A DNA stretch of 64,000 nucleotides from Endozoicomonas sp. G2_1 (GCF_017744155.1 NZ_JAGHQT010000011.1:43416-107415), one strand, 5' to 3'. Numbered from the stretch's first letter, positions 50,370 through 59,823 are shown. The notes: generated by a model not told the origin, from the letters alone. A program made the numbers and translations.

Positions 50370-52766
50370 TTAAAACTCAACGCGCATACCAATGGTTAGG
50401 CTACGACCAGGTAATGGCGCTTGATCTTTTAAGAATGAAGTATGCACTCGGGCTTCTTCATCTGTTAAGTTCGAACCGCGTAAGAACAAGACTAAATCAG
50501 CGTTGTTCAATTGGTGAACATAGTTAATGCTAGCGCTTAGTAAACCATAGCTACCGGTTTCGGTTTCAAAGCTGCTAATGTTGTCTTGTTTGGCATACCA
50601 GCTGTACTCAACATCACCATACCATTGCTGCCAATCAAAGCTCAATTTAGTACCAAGTCTCAATGGTGGAATACGCGGTAAATCACCACCTTGGTCTAAC
50701 TTGCCACGAATGTAATCAGCATAAACTTGCAATTGTAAGTTATCGTTTAAGCGAGCGTGAACTTCAGATTCAAAGCCGTAAAATTCAACGTCTTGTTGTT
50801 GGAATAAAAAGACCGGCAAGCCTTCTTCTTCCTCATGACCACCCTCTTCTTCGTGGCCATCTTCCTCTTCTTCTTCACCGTGACCGTGCTCGTCTTCACC
50901 AGCGGCAAATAAACCTGTGTTGTTTTGCACTAGGTAATCGTCAACCTGGTTGTAGAAAAATGAAACGGTATAGCCAAAGTCACCGTCAAACTTGCGCAAA
51001 GTAATGTCTAAGTTAGTCGATACTTCTTCTTCTGGTGCTTGCGGATTCAAAATCAATTCGTTGTCAGCGTCTAAGCTGAATACTGAACCGACATCAAAGG
51101 TTTGTGTTGCCAAGTGAGCACCAGCAGAAAACAGTTCCTGGTGGCTTGGCGCACGCTCTGAGCGAGAAAGTGATACGGCAAAAGCGCGGCCTGGTTGGTA
51201 CTGCCAGTTAGCGCCAGCAGATAGTGATACACTGGTAAAGCTTTGCTCACTTAGGTTGAAGGTTTGCTCTTCATCTTCGTGGAAGGTGACGGTTAATGTA
51301 TCTTCTGGGTCGATATCTGTGTGCTCAATACGGGCACCTAGTTCAACCGTAACATTGCCGAATTTCTTCTCTTCAATGACAAATAGCGCTAGGCTGTCAG
51401 TTTCACTTGGCGGTGTAAATGCTTCTTCACCAATTGCCGCATAGTCAACGGTTGATTGGTGTAAACCAACAATACCGTGCCAACCATTTACTGCAATGTG
51501 CTCAGCAGTAAGGCGAGTTTCCCAAGTTTCATTAGTGAAACGAGTACCTAACTCTTCGCCTTCTAATTCTTGGTGTTCGTAGTCAGTGTAACCTGTGGTG
51601 AACTTCACTTTAGTTAAGTAATCAGTTGGTGCTAACCATTCACCCGCTACTTGATAACGAGTCATATCAACGTCAAGACTTACGCTTTCCTCTTCTTCCT
51701 CTTCGCCTTCTTCGTGTTCACCTTCTTCCTCTTCTTCACCGTGTCCGTGGCCCGGAATACCGTATAGGTTGTCTAAACGTTGAACGGAGAAACCGATGTA
51801 GCCACTGTCACCAACATAAGAAATACCAGCTGTTGCTGAATCTGTATCAATTGCGGTGCTTTCCAAGGTGCCCGGTGCTTCGCCTTCATCAGGTGTTGTT
51901 TCAGCAAAGCCTGGAATGTCGTAGTCATTGGTTTCACGAGTAAAACCGTCAAAGTGGAAAGAAAATTGACCAGCGCTAGCGTTGGCATCAATTTTCGCGA
52001 AGCGTTCGTCAGAAACCGAGTCGTATCTCAACTCAGCTTCGCCGGTTGCGCTGTCGTAAATTTCTGTTGGGATGCGGTTGTCAACAACGTTGACAACGCC
52101 ACCAATAGCACCACTACCGTATTGGAGCGTTGCTGGGCCTCTAAGCACTTCAATTTGTTGAGCGGTATTGGCGTCAGTTGCAACATTGTGGTCAGGGCCT
52201 ACGCGAGAAGCGTCTGAGGCATCTAAACCGTTTTGAACAATCTTAACGCGTGGGCCATCGGTACCACGGATAATTGGGCTGCTAGCAACAGGACCGAAAT
52301 AGTTTGAGTGAACACCTGGTGTAGTTTTTAGTGTTTCACCTAATGTTGGTGCTAAGTTTCGGCGAAGTTGTTCACCTGACAGCACCGAAACAGGCGTTGT
52401 TGACTCTAGCACTGAGCTTTCTAAAGCATTGGCAGTAACAACAATGTTTTCAATGATTGACGGCGTTAAAACAAAGTTTTGTTCTTGCTTTTCATTGGCA
52501 ACCGTTAGTTCGAGATCTGCATGAATATAATCACTTGAGTATACGTGCAAGTGTAAATGTTTTACGTCATTAACCGAAATAGTATAACGACCTTGATCAT
52601 CAGTAGTCGTTTGCTTTTTGTTTTCATCTAACGTAATAACTGCGCCGGATACTGGTTGGCCTTGTTCGTTTGTCACTTGACCAAAAATTTGGGCAGCCAA
52701 GCTAGTTTGGCTAAAAACAGCAGAGCTGATTAACAACGCTTGAGAAATAAGGTTAAGAGGTTTCAT
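50370..52766 (-). CDS. TonB-dependent outer-membrane receptor with His/Glu-rich loops
   Basis: The 798-residue precursor has a signal peptide (1 to about 24), a carboxypeptidase-regulatory-like beta domain (about 25-100), a plug domain (about 110-220; TTPGVHSNYFGPVASSPIIRG) and a 22-stranded-type barrel ending in VEF with a terminal aromatic. Two barrel loops are strikingly rich in His and Glu (about residues 337-360 and 619-650). Comparable His-rich loops occur in ZnuD-type zinc receptors, so zinc or another divalent metal is the favoured substrate, by inference. It is monocistronic. Confidence 0.9.
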   Translation of the reverse strand: MKPLNLISQALLISSAVFSQTSLAAQIFGQVTNEQGQPVSGAVITLDENKKQTTTDDQGRYTISVNDVKHLHLHVYSSDYIHADLELTVANEKQEQNFVLTPSIIENIVVTANALESSVLESTTPVSVLSGEQLRRNLAPTLGETLKTTPGVHSNYFGPVASSPIIRGTDGPRVKIVQNGLDASDASRVGPDHNVATDANTAQQIEVLRGPATLQYGSGAIGGVVNVVDNRIPTEIYDSATGEAELRYDSVSDERFAKIDANASAGQFSFHFDGFTRETNDYDIPGFAETTPDEGEAPGTLESTAIDTDSATAGISYVGDSGYIGFSVQRLDNLYGIPGHGHGEEEEEGEHEEGEEEEEESVSLDVDMTRYQVAGEWLAPTDYLTKVKFTTGYTDYEHQELEGEELGTRFTNETWETRLTAEHIAVNGWHGIVGLHQSTVDYAAIGEEAFTPPSETDSLALFVIEEKKFGNVTVELGARIEHTDIDPEDTLTVTFHEDEEQTFNLSEQSFTSVSLSAGANWQYQPGRAFAVSLSRSERAPSHQELFSAGAHLATQTFDVGSVFSLDADNELILNPQAPEEEVSTNLDITLRKFDGDFGYTVSFFYNQVDDYLVQNNTGLFAAGEDEHGHGEEEEEDGHEEEGGHEEEEGLPVFLFQQQDVEFYGFESEVHARLNDNLQLQVYADYIRGKLDQGGDLPRIPPLRLGTKLSFDWQQWYGDVEYSWYAKQDNISSFETETGSYGLLSASINYVHQLNNADLVLFLRGSNLTDEEARVHTSFLKDQAPLPGRSLTIGMRVEF

Positions 52767-52895
52767 TGAGCTAACTTAGTTGAATGTAGTTATATAGAGC
52801 CCAAGATGATATAACATCACACATAAGCTGAAAAGCTATTTTTGTTACATTATATCGTCACTTTTTGTCGTTCTATCTCAATAATAGGTGTCGAA

Positions 52896-53204
52896 TTAGT
52901 TATCTTGAAATTGGGGATAGTTGCTCAGGTAGTCACACCAAGTGTGGAAATCGGTGTAATTGAAGCGAGTATCAGTAGCCTTGTACCAAATTGATTGGCC
53001 CCGTGGTGATAATCGAAAACGTATTTTGTAGCCATCGATTGAGACGTAGCAGAGTAATGCTTCACGCGTTTCGTTAAACACTTTTACACGAGCAAAGTTT
53101 TCATTGTTGACATCGTATTCATTGCGCGTGCGTGGTTTTGCGTCACACAACATGGGTATTAGTAAACATAAGCTGATAATTATTTGCAAAAGAGTTCTAT
53201 TCAT
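52896..53204 (-). CDS. Small secreted protein, function unknown
   Basis: The 102-residue product begins with a signal peptide (hydrophobic 5-18, then MLCDAKPR). The mature part is about 80 residues, basic and aromatic, with two cysteines (LLCYVSID and HTWCDYL) that could form one disulfide. I do not recognise the family. Its start overlaps the stop of the upstream EamA transporter gene by 4 bp (ATGA), so the two are translationally coupled. Confidence 0.7.
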   Translation of the reverse strand: MNRTLLQIIISLCLLIPMLCDAKPRTRNEYDVNNENFARVKVFNETREALLCYVSIDGYKIRFRLSPRGQSIWYKATDTRFNYTDFHTWCDYLSNYPQFQDN

Positions 53205-54076
53205 ATTGATGACTTAGTTGCCGACTTATCTACACCTGACTTTGTTAACCAATGAGCCCACCACAAACTAATGGCCATTAAGCTCGATCCTAAAAGCAGC
53301 TTTGTAATATCTGCGCCTTCATTAAATATGGTTAAAGAAAATAGAAGTGCAAAGGACAAATACCCGTTATTCATAATCGCTAGCAATGGGCTGCTGACCT
53401 GTTGGCTGCCCCAATTCCACAAATAAAAGCCGACTCCTGAAGCAATAACGCCGAGATACAGTATCACTGACCATTGTTGCTGACTTATTGCTGTTATATT
53501 AGCGGCTAATGCTGGCCATGCAAAAATACCCGTGAGTAAACTGGCGCCCAAATACAGTGAAACCATATTAGCAGTATGGTTTTTAAGCGATAAGCTACCG
53601 ACATACTTATAACTGACTTGGCCGATAGCAAAGGCAATGTTGGCAACTTGCAGTATTGCAAAGCCAATCAACAAATCGTCTTGGTTCGGCATTTTGAATA
53701 CCATTATCGAGCTGGCACCAATCGACAATAAAATGGGTAATAGCCAAGCAAATGTCAGACGTTTGCTGATAATACTGTCAATCAATAAGACGTAAATTGG
53801 TGTGAATATAGTAAATACTGCGACTAAATATCCGGGTAAGTATTGATACGACTCGATATAGGCCAGGTACATAACACCAAACTGGACTGCGCCAATGGCC
53901 ATCAACTTAGCATTGGGTTTAAAGCGGCCGAGATACAAACTAATAGGTAAAAAAGTAAGGAAACACAATATTAGTCTTAAATGAGCGACCATGGCTGGAT
54001 CTAAGCCAGTCAGTTGGCCCTTAATTAAGCCAAACGAAAATGCCCAAAGTATTGATACAAAAAGTAATGCAGCCAT
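53201..54076 (-). CDS. EamA/DMT-family transporter
   Basis: The 291-residue protein has about ten hydrophobic segments in two EamA halves, as in drug/metabolite exporters. Signature-like parts are LLFVSILWAFSFGLIKGQ at the start and GVIASGVGFYLWNWGSQQ in the second half. Substrate cannot be read from sequence. A small secreted protein gene follows with a 4-bp overlap. Confidence 0.88.
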   Translation of the reverse strand: MAALLFVSILWAFSFGLIKGQLTGLDPAMVAHLRLILCFLTFLPISLYLGRFKPNAKLMAIGAVQFGVMYLAYIESYQYLPGYLVAVFTIFTPIYVLLIDSIISKRLTFAWLLPILLSIGASSIMVFKMPNQDDLLIGFAILQVANIAFAIGQVSYKYVGSLSLKNHTANMVSLYLGASLLTGIFAWPALAANITAISQQQWSVILYLGVIASGVGFYLWNWGSQQVSSPLLAIMNNGYLSFALLFSLTIFNEGADITKLLLGSSLMAISLWWAHWLTKSGVDKSATKSSI

Positions 54077-54316
54077 AAAAATGCAGTTAACGTGCGTTTA
54101 GCCGTTAAGGTATCAAAACCATGCCGATTTGTCAGTTTGTCGACAATAAAACAATTTTTTAAAAATTAATTTACTTTTAGCTGTTGAAACACTAGTTTAT
54201 TGGCACCATAACAATCGTTAATGATTAAAGGGCTTAGCACCAAGCTTCCTTGGGCGTATTAAGCGAGAATACAATTTAGCCGACGACAGGCATTAAAATT
54301 TAAAGAGTAGTTTTTT

Positions 54317-55087
54317 ATGGCAAACTTAGTTCCAGTAAAAAAAGAGCAACATCAAAATTTAAAAATTTCAGCGCATCGCAATCTTGAGCACCTAGCTGAC
54401 CAGCATATTGCAGGTGCAGGTGCCGGTGAATTTGCTCAGTTAGCAACAAGTTTTCCTTTGTTCTTTGTAAAAGATGACACATCTAATGCTATTCGCAGTG
54501 TTGCTATGATGGGATTAGAAACAGGTGAAAATTTGTATTTGCAAGGTGACAAGTGGTTGTCTCCTTATGTACCGCAAAATGCGAGTATGATCCCATTTGG
54601 TTTAGGCTTAGATCCTGAAAAAGAAAAAACTTTAACTACTTGTGTTGATATTGACAGCGAGTTTGTTGGCGAAGACAAAGAACTTGCACTTTTTGACGAA
54701 GAAGGCAATGAGACAGAGTTTTTGAAGTCAATACAAGACTCTTTAGGCCGCCTATACGACGGAGAGATTCTAACTGGCAAATTCATTAAAGAACTTGACG
54801 AAAATAACTTGCTACAAGAGCTCGAGTTAATTGTTGTTCATGCTGATGGCGCGCAAAAGAAACTTGTTGGTATCTACGGTATTAACGAAAAAGCCATGCT
54901 AGATCTTCCTGATGAGAAAGTGTTAGATTTCCAAAAACGCGGTTTGTTTATCCCTATTTACGCAATGCTTACATCTTTAGGTCAGGTAAATCGTTTAGTT
55001 CAACTTCGCAATGAATACGGTGAAGTAAAACTTCAAGGCATTCAAGTGAAGCCAGTAGAAGCTGAGCAAGCAGCTAACGAACAGTAG
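54317..55087 (+). CDS. SapC-family protein
   Basis: The 256-residue protein matches the SapC family (Pfam SapC type, not the SapC ABC permease): LVPVKKEQHQNLKI at the start, PLFFVKDDTSNAIRSVAMMGLETGEN-type core and LALFDEEGNETEF. The family was named from a Campylobacter S-layer locus but its biochemistry is unclear. No S-layer gene is visible nearby. It is monocistronic with a good terminator. Confidence 0.82.
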   Translation: MANLVPVKKEQHQNLKISAHRNLEHLADQHIAGAGAGEFAQLATSFPLFFVKDDTSNAIRSVAMMGLETGENLYLQGDKWLSPYVPQNASMIPFGLGLDPEKEKTLTTCVDIDSEFVGEDKELALFDEEGNETEFLKSIQDSLGRLYDGEILTGKFIKELDENNLLQELELIVVHADGAQKKLVGIYGINEKAMLDLPDEKVLDFQKRGLFIPIYAMLTSLGQVNRLVQLRNEYGEVKLQGIQVKPVEAEQAANEQ

Positions 55088-55107
55088 TATTACTGGTAAT
55101 TATATTG

Positions 55108-55131
55108 AAAAGGGGCTTTGGCCCCTTTTTT
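55108..55131 (+). terminator. Terminator after the SapC-family gene
   Basis: AAAAGGGGC and GCCCCTTTT form a 9-bp stem with a 4-nt loop, followed by T's. Confidence 0.9.
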
Positions 55132-55198
55132 ATTGTGTAGACTTTGTATATAAATACAAAACTATATAAAACACTTTAGAAAGTAAGTTGGAAGATCA

Positions 55199-55822
55199 AT
55201 GGAAAAAAATGCTGATGCCATCGTTCAAGAGCTAAAAGTTAACGGTGCGATGACTTCAGGTCAGCTTGCTGAAAAACTAAACATGACTAGCATGGGCGCG
55301 CGTCAGCATTTGCTTAGACTAGAGCAAAAAAAGCTGGTTAATTCATATATGCTAAAAGCTAAGCTCGGTCGTCCTAAGCAGATGTGGCAGTTAACCCAGC
55401 AAGGTCACAATCAGTTTCCTGATCGACACGCGGAATTGACCATCCACTTTATTGATTCTGTCACCCGACTGTTTGGTGAACAAGGTTTGGAAAAGCTGAT
55501 AAGCGACCGAGAGCAACAAATGCTAACCGTCTATCAAAATGCTTTGTCGAATTGTCAAAATTTACATGACAAAGTTGCCAAGCTCGCTGTTTTGCGAACA
55601 GAAGAAGGTTACATGGCAACGGTTGATGTTATCAGCGACAAATGCTATCGCTTAGTAGAAGCTCATTGTCCAATATGTAGCGCGGCCACTAAATGTCAAA
55701 ATTTTTGCCGCTCAGAACTCGAAATATTTAAACAAATTCTCGGACAAGACGTCACGGTTACTAGGGATGAATACCTCTTAGATGATGGCAAACGGTGCAG
55801 CTATTTAATTGAATTGCGATAA
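55199..55822 (+). CDS. SufR-like winged-helix regulator with C-terminal cysteine cluster
   Basis: The 207-residue protein has an N-terminal helix-turn-helix (MTSGQLAEKLNMTSMGARQHLLRL) followed by LGRPKQMWQLT, as in COG2345/SufR-type repressors. The C-terminal half carries cysteines in HCPICSAATKCQNFC and a final GKRCSYLI, a pattern that in SufR relatives binds a 4Fe-4S cluster. No suf genes are in the window, so its targets are unknown; iron-sulfur or redox sensing is inference. Confidence 0.82.
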   Translation: MEKNADAIVQELKVNGAMTSGQLAEKLNMTSMGARQHLLRLEQKKLVNSYMLKAKLGRPKQMWQLTQQGHNQFPDRHAELTIHFIDSVTRLFGEQGLEKLISDREQQMLTVYQNALSNCQNLHDKVAKLAVLRTEEGYMATVDVISDKCYRLVEAHCPICSAATKCQNFCRSELEIFKQILGQDVTVTRDEYLLDDGKRCSYLIELR

Positions 55823-55906
55823 ATAATTGATTAAAAATTAACAAGGCACAATTCCTGTGATAGGTTATTATTGAGTAGCACAATCTGGTGGTAGGGAGCA
55901 AACTCA

Positions 55907-57655
55907 ATGGTCGCTAAGAATCCTGTTTCTGCTGAAATTGAAGAACAAATTCAGACACTTGCTGGCGAGGTTTATCTACAAGTTGAAGATAAACTCTCGG
56001 CTATGGTCAGTTCAGTATTGACTGAATACCAAGTCCCTGAAGAGCAAGTGCTCAACCATGCTAAGTACCGGGACTTAGTTGCTGATTTAGCTAAACACCA
56101 AGAAGCACTCGAAACCAGCAAACAACAGTTGGCAGCATCTGAACAAGCGCTTGAACAAACACAAGTAAGCCATCAACAAATCTTAGATGAACGCGATAGC
56201 AAAATTTCAGAACTCAATAAGCTGACCAAGCTCGAACAACATGACCATCAGCAAGCCCTAGAACAACAACTCGAAGATATTAGCCAACTGACCAGCCAAC
56301 TTAAGCAACAACAAGGCGAGAATAAAGCGCTGACCGAGCAGCTTGCCGCTCAGCGTGATGCTACTGCCCAGGTCACTAGTGAGCTGACAAACCTCGTTGA
56401 TAAAAATCAACAGCTCGAAAAGGCTCAACAAGCACAACAAGCGATTATCGATGCGCAAAATCAACAAATTAGTCAGCAACAAAAAACAGCGTTAGAACGA
56501 GAAGCCGAATTTGAATTGTTGCAATCGCAGCAAGAACAAAGTGCTGAGCAAGCTAAACAGAGTAAAACGCTGTCGTTGCAAGAACAGCAAAAATTGCGAA
56601 ATATTGAAAAGCAATTTGGCATTGTTGAGCAAGAGTTACTGGCAAGCCAAGAAAGTCGCGTATTGATTGAGCAGGGGTTATCTTCAGAGCAAGAGCGTCA
56701 TCGTGAAACCCAGCAAAAGCTCGATCAAGTTGCGAAAGACCATCAACAGTTAGTTGAAGCATTTGAGCAATTACAAACGAGCCATGATAAAAAAGTCGAA
56801 CAAGTGCTCAATCAACAAAGCGTCTTGCAGCAAGCCGAGCAGGAAGTAAGCGAGGCAAAACAAGACGTAACAAAGCAGCAAGCTCAATTGGAAACTCTAG
56901 AGCAAACCATTTCTAAACAGCAAAATGCGATAGCTGAGTACAATGGTAAAGTGACAGGACTTGAACAAAGTATTGCCCAGCAACAACAACAAAATCAACA
57001 ACAGCGTGATGAGCACAAACAAGTCGAGGTGAAGTTGCGCGACGCTATTGCCAGAGAGCAAGAAAGCAATAAAGTTCAGGCTGTTACTATTGGTGAACAC
57101 GCCGAGCATGTAAAAGCCTTACAGCAGCAACTCGAACAAAGTCAGCAAAATATCAAAAATGCAGAGCAACAGTTAGTTAATTTATCTAAGCAACACCAAG
57201 AGTTACAACAGCAAAGTAAACAACGAATTACACAACTGGAAGCTCAGCTTAGTCGTGCTCAGCAAAGTAATCAACAGCACGAGCAAACGCAACAAGCTTT
57301 AGAACAGCAGTTACGTGAACAAGAGCAAGGTTGGCTTGAAGAAAAGCAAACGCTCAGTCAGCAGTTGGTTGCCTTAGAGCAGAGTGAACAAGAGCAACAA
57401 CAATTAGCAACTAAACTAAGCAAAGATCTTGAGGTCACGCAAACCAAACTCAACAATAATCGTCAGCATTGGCTAGATAAGCAAGATAAACAAGAACAAG
57501 ACTACGACAAGGCGCGAGAAACCATTAAATATTTACGCGATGAAAACTTTGAACTCAATAGTAAGTTAGAGCAGCAGGTTGCAGATTTAGAAGAAAAACT
57601 TACTGAATATCGCCTGCGTTTTGAATATGCGCAGAAGCAACTTGCCAAGCAATAG
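55907..57655 (+). CDS. Large Gln-rich coiled-coil protein, function unknown
   Basis: The 582-residue protein is predicted to be almost entirely coiled coil from about residue 60 to the end, with very high Gln and Glu (many LEQQL, QQQ and KQQAQLE-like heptads). The first 60 residues form a distinct mixed segment. It lacks Walker motifs, so it is not an SMC/Rad50 ATPase, and no membrane helix is seen. It could be a structural scaffold. Read from ATG at 55907 after a GGGAG site. Confidence 0.72.
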   Translation: MVAKNPVSAEIEEQIQTLAGEVYLQVEDKLSAMVSSVLTEYQVPEEQVLNHAKYRDLVADLAKHQEALETSKQQLAASEQALEQTQVSHQQILDERDSKISELNKLTKLEQHDHQQALEQQLEDISQLTSQLKQQQGENKALTEQLAAQRDATAQVTSELTNLVDKNQQLEKAQQAQQAIIDAQNQQISQQQKTALEREAEFELLQSQQEQSAEQAKQSKTLSLQEQQKLRNIEKQFGIVEQELLASQESRVLIEQGLSSEQERHRETQQKLDQVAKDHQQLVEAFEQLQTSHDKKVEQVLNQQSVLQQAEQEVSEAKQDVTKQQAQLETLEQTISKQQNAIAEYNGKVTGLEQSIAQQQQQNQQQRDEHKQVEVKLRDAIAREQESNKVQAVTIGEHAEHVKALQQQLEQSQQNIKNAEQQLVNLSKQHQELQQQSKQRITQLEAQLSRAQQSNQQHEQTQQALEQQLREQEQGWLEEKQTLSQQLVALEQSEQEQQQLATKLSKDLEVTQTKLNNNRQHWLDKQDKQEQDYDKARETIKYLRDENFELNSKLEQQVADLEEKLTEYRLRFEYAQKQLAKQ

Positions 57656-57668
57656 CCTAGCGGCTGAA

Positions 57669-57694
57669 CGCAAGAGCAATAGCACAGTCTTGCG
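57669..57694. terminator. Possible hairpin between convergent genes
   Basis: CGCAAGA and TCTTGCG pair with a 12-nt loop between the coiled-coil gene and the patatin gene. There is no T tract, so termination is uncertain. Confidence 0.35.
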
Positions 57695-57708
57695 CTCAGT
57701 AAATGGCG

Positions 57709-58734
57709 CTAGCTAACAATTGGTTTGCCAGTCTTGGGATCTATTCTGTCGAGTGACGGTCCTTTATAGCCGCCTGCCAATAATTCCACGGTCGCGTCAC
57801 CGTATTGCTCAAACCAAAAATCACCCATTAATTTCAGCCGTTTAATATTGGTGCGGCTAACGTCATCCATGGCGTCATCTGGTGGGGTCGGTAAAAAACT
57901 ACTTTGGCGCATCTCACTATTGATACGAATGTAGTGACCGGGATCTAAAATAGTCATCGCCTGGTAGGCCACTACTCGTTCATCACTCAAAATATCGAGA
58001 ATATGTCCTTTGGTCATCCATTGCATTGCACCCCAACCTTTCGATGCTGCCCCATTTATTTTACGAGTCATAAAACCGGTGCCAACTGATAACACCCTGA
58101 GTTCACTCAATGCGACTTGCCAAGCTTTGCGCGCTTCAGCAATTGCACACATAGTTGGATTGTTGGCAATCACACCACCGTCAACCAACCAAAATTCATC
58201 ATCTTCTGGTGGCATCATCAGTTCTTTAGTCGGAAAATAAGTGGGGGCTGCACTGGAGGCGTCAGCGACTTGGTATGATTGCAAGCTGCAATGAGCCGCT
58301 TTGGTTGATTTGATCACAACCGGGTGGCGCTGCTCAATGCCATAAGTTACCGCTAATACATGTTTATTCTTTGGGACATCGCCAATGGTCGCTGTTTGCA
58401 AATTGTCTTTGAGTACTTGTTGCTTGCCTTTGGCTTCGTATTTTGGGGCGTTGATACCATCGATCTCAAATAGCCCTTTGTTTTCTGTAAATATTCGCTT
58501 GGCGTTGTTAACATTATACAATTCATTAATCGCCGCCATTGTCATATTTGTCGTGGCAAGTGCTAACGCGATGATACTGCCAGTACTGGTACCAGCGTAA
58601 AAATCGACGCAATCGCGAATCGATTTTTGGTGTTGTGCTTGAAGTTGCTGCTCGACATGAGCTAAAAACTGGGTGGTCGCGGCACCGCGAATACCACCAC
58701 CGTCTAAGCTGAGAATTAATTTTGACATATTCAA
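57709..58734 (-). CDS. Patatin-like phospholipase
   Basis: The 341-residue protein has the patatin catalytic set: the oxyanion DGGGIRG (residues about 11-17), the nucleophile GTSTGS (about 49-54) and the catalytic Asp in VDGGVIANNP. Such enzymes are lipid acyl hydrolases. There is no signal peptide and no adjacent CD-NTase or ubiquitin-like genes, so a CBASS (CapV) role is not supported by context. The gene is monocistronic. Confidence 0.92.
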   Translation of the reverse strand: MNMSKLILSLDGGGIRGAATTQFLAHVEQQLQAQHQKSIRDCVDFYAGTSTGSIIALALATTNMTMAAINELYNVNNAKRIFTENKGLFEIDGINAPKYEAKGKQQVLKDNLQTATIGDVPKNKHVLAVTYGIEQRHPVVIKSTKAAHCSLQSYQVADASSAAPTYFPTKELMMPPEDDEFWLVDGGVIANNPTMCAIAEARKAWQVALSELRVLSVGTGFMTRKINGAASKGWGAMQWMTKGHILDILSDERVVAYQAMTILDPGHYIRINSEMRQSSFLPTPPDDAMDDVSRTNIKRLKLMGDFWFEQYGDATVELLAGGYKGPSLDRIDPKTGKPIVS

Positions 58735-59232
58735 TTCCTTATATTGATTTGTCTATCCTACAAACAACCAATTTCTCGCAGGTAATGGGTACTACAGGAT
58801 AAATTTAGCGCAATTGGCGTGATTAGCAATTCATCAACTACTAGCGTGATACTCGTTCTGCTGCAAAGTGCGTGTTTCAGTTGGAATTAAAAACGTATTT
58901 AGACAAGGCATTGATTACTCCGGACATCCTGTCCTTCGCTGAAGCCAGCCCCCGGCTGTTCAAAAATGTTCCAGACATTTTTGTGCAAAGAATGGTTGTT
59001 CTCGGCAACTGCTCCTGCGTTGCCCTAATGTCCTACATCCATGTAGGAACCTTGTTAAAATCAATAACGCCGTATAAATCGTTTTTAAACCAACCCTTAG
59101 GGCGTTTCGCAGGAACAGTTGTCGATCATAACAACAGCTTTGATATTAAGTCCCTGCGATAGCGCTGAAATCTCGCATCTTGAAGTAGAACGAGTATATA
59201 ATATCGTCACCTAAAAGAGATGAGAATTACTT
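58735..59232. other. Intergenic region occupied mainly by a MITE-like element
   Basis: This 498-bp stretch between the patatin gene and the DUF416 gene has no credible gene. A possible 96-codon reading frame at 58872-59162 runs across the palindromes of the element and is judged spurious. Confidence 0.75.
58849..59197. mobile_element. MITE-like element with 32/33-bp imperfect terminal inverted repeats
   Basis: The ends are inverted repeats: 58849-58880 and 59165-59197, starting with an exact 11-bp match ATACTCGTTCT / AGAACGAGTAT and continuing with about 27 of 32 positions paired through TTTCAG / CTGAAA. Inside are three perfect palindromes: GGACA-TCC-TGTCC (58922-58934), CAAAAATGT/ACATTTTTG (58961-58983) and TCCTACAT-CC-ATGTAGGA (59031-59048). 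There is no transposase, and no clear target duplication could be read. Confidence 0.75.
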
Positions 59233-59823
59233 GTGACCATTCGCCTGCCGTTGAAAAAACTGTCCCACTGGCAACAAATTACGTTTGCAGCTGCCTTGTT
59301 AGAGCGCATGTTACCCAATTATCAAATGTTTGCTGATGCTTTTGATTTTGGTGACGCTAAGTTGTTGCGCAATCAGCTTAACTTAGTTTGGCAATGGTTG
59401 GACAAAAGCCAAAAGATCAAAGTCAATACAACGGCTCAGCTAGAAAAGTTAGCGCAAGTGATTCCCGATCCTGAAGCTTTTGACTCGTTTGGCGTTTATC
59501 CAGCAATTGATGCATCGATGGCAGTCACGGCTTTATTGCAAGCGATATCAGAGCGTGAGCTTGAATACGTTGAGAGTGTTAGCCGATTATCAGCCAATAG
59601 CGTAAATTATTACGTTGAACTTATTTTAATTGATGAGCTCGGCCCTGAACAAGAAATTGATCAATTACAAATCAATGCTCACCCCTTGATGGTATGGGAA
59701 CGAGAGACCCAAAATGAGTTGTTTGACTTTTTGCAAAACAGTGCCGAAAACAAGCAAACCTTGCAGCGTGCCAAAGCCATGGTATTGGAAGAAGGTCTGT
59801 CAAACCTCGGCATTGAGATCTAG
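59233..59823 (+). CDS. DUF416 (YjaG-family) protein
   Basis: The 196-residue protein matches YjaG: the N-terminal LSHWQQITFAAALLERMLPNY corresponds to the family's W-Q-x-x-TF-x-x-x-x-x-ERM-x-PNY, and DSFGVYPAIDASMA to the YGVYPAIDA motif. The function of the family is unknown. It starts at GTG (59233), and its end overlaps the convergent rsmD stop by 4 bp. Confidence 0.88.
   Translation: MTIRLPLKKLSHWQQITFAAALLERMLPNYQMFADAFDFGDAKLLRNQLNLVWQWLDKSQKIKVNTTAQLEKLAQVIPDPEAFDSFGVYPAIDASMAVTALLQAISERELEYVESVSRLSANSVNYYVELILIDELGPEQEIDQLQINAHPLMVWERETQNELFDFLQNSAENKQTLQRAKAMVLEEGLSNLGIEI

Noticed and set aside
55907..57655. Coiled-coil protein as an SMC or Rad50-like ATPase
   Set aside because: No Walker A, Walker B or signature motif is present at either end.
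57709..58734. Patatin gene as part of a CBASS or other anti-phage system
   Set aside because: No CD-NTase, Cap2/Cap3-like or other defence genes lie on either side; the neighbours are a coiled-coil protein and a MITE.
58872..59162. A 96-codon frame in the patatin-DUF416 gap
   Set aside because: It lies within the terminal inverted repeats and crosses three palindromes, has no good ribosome site and no recognisable domain.
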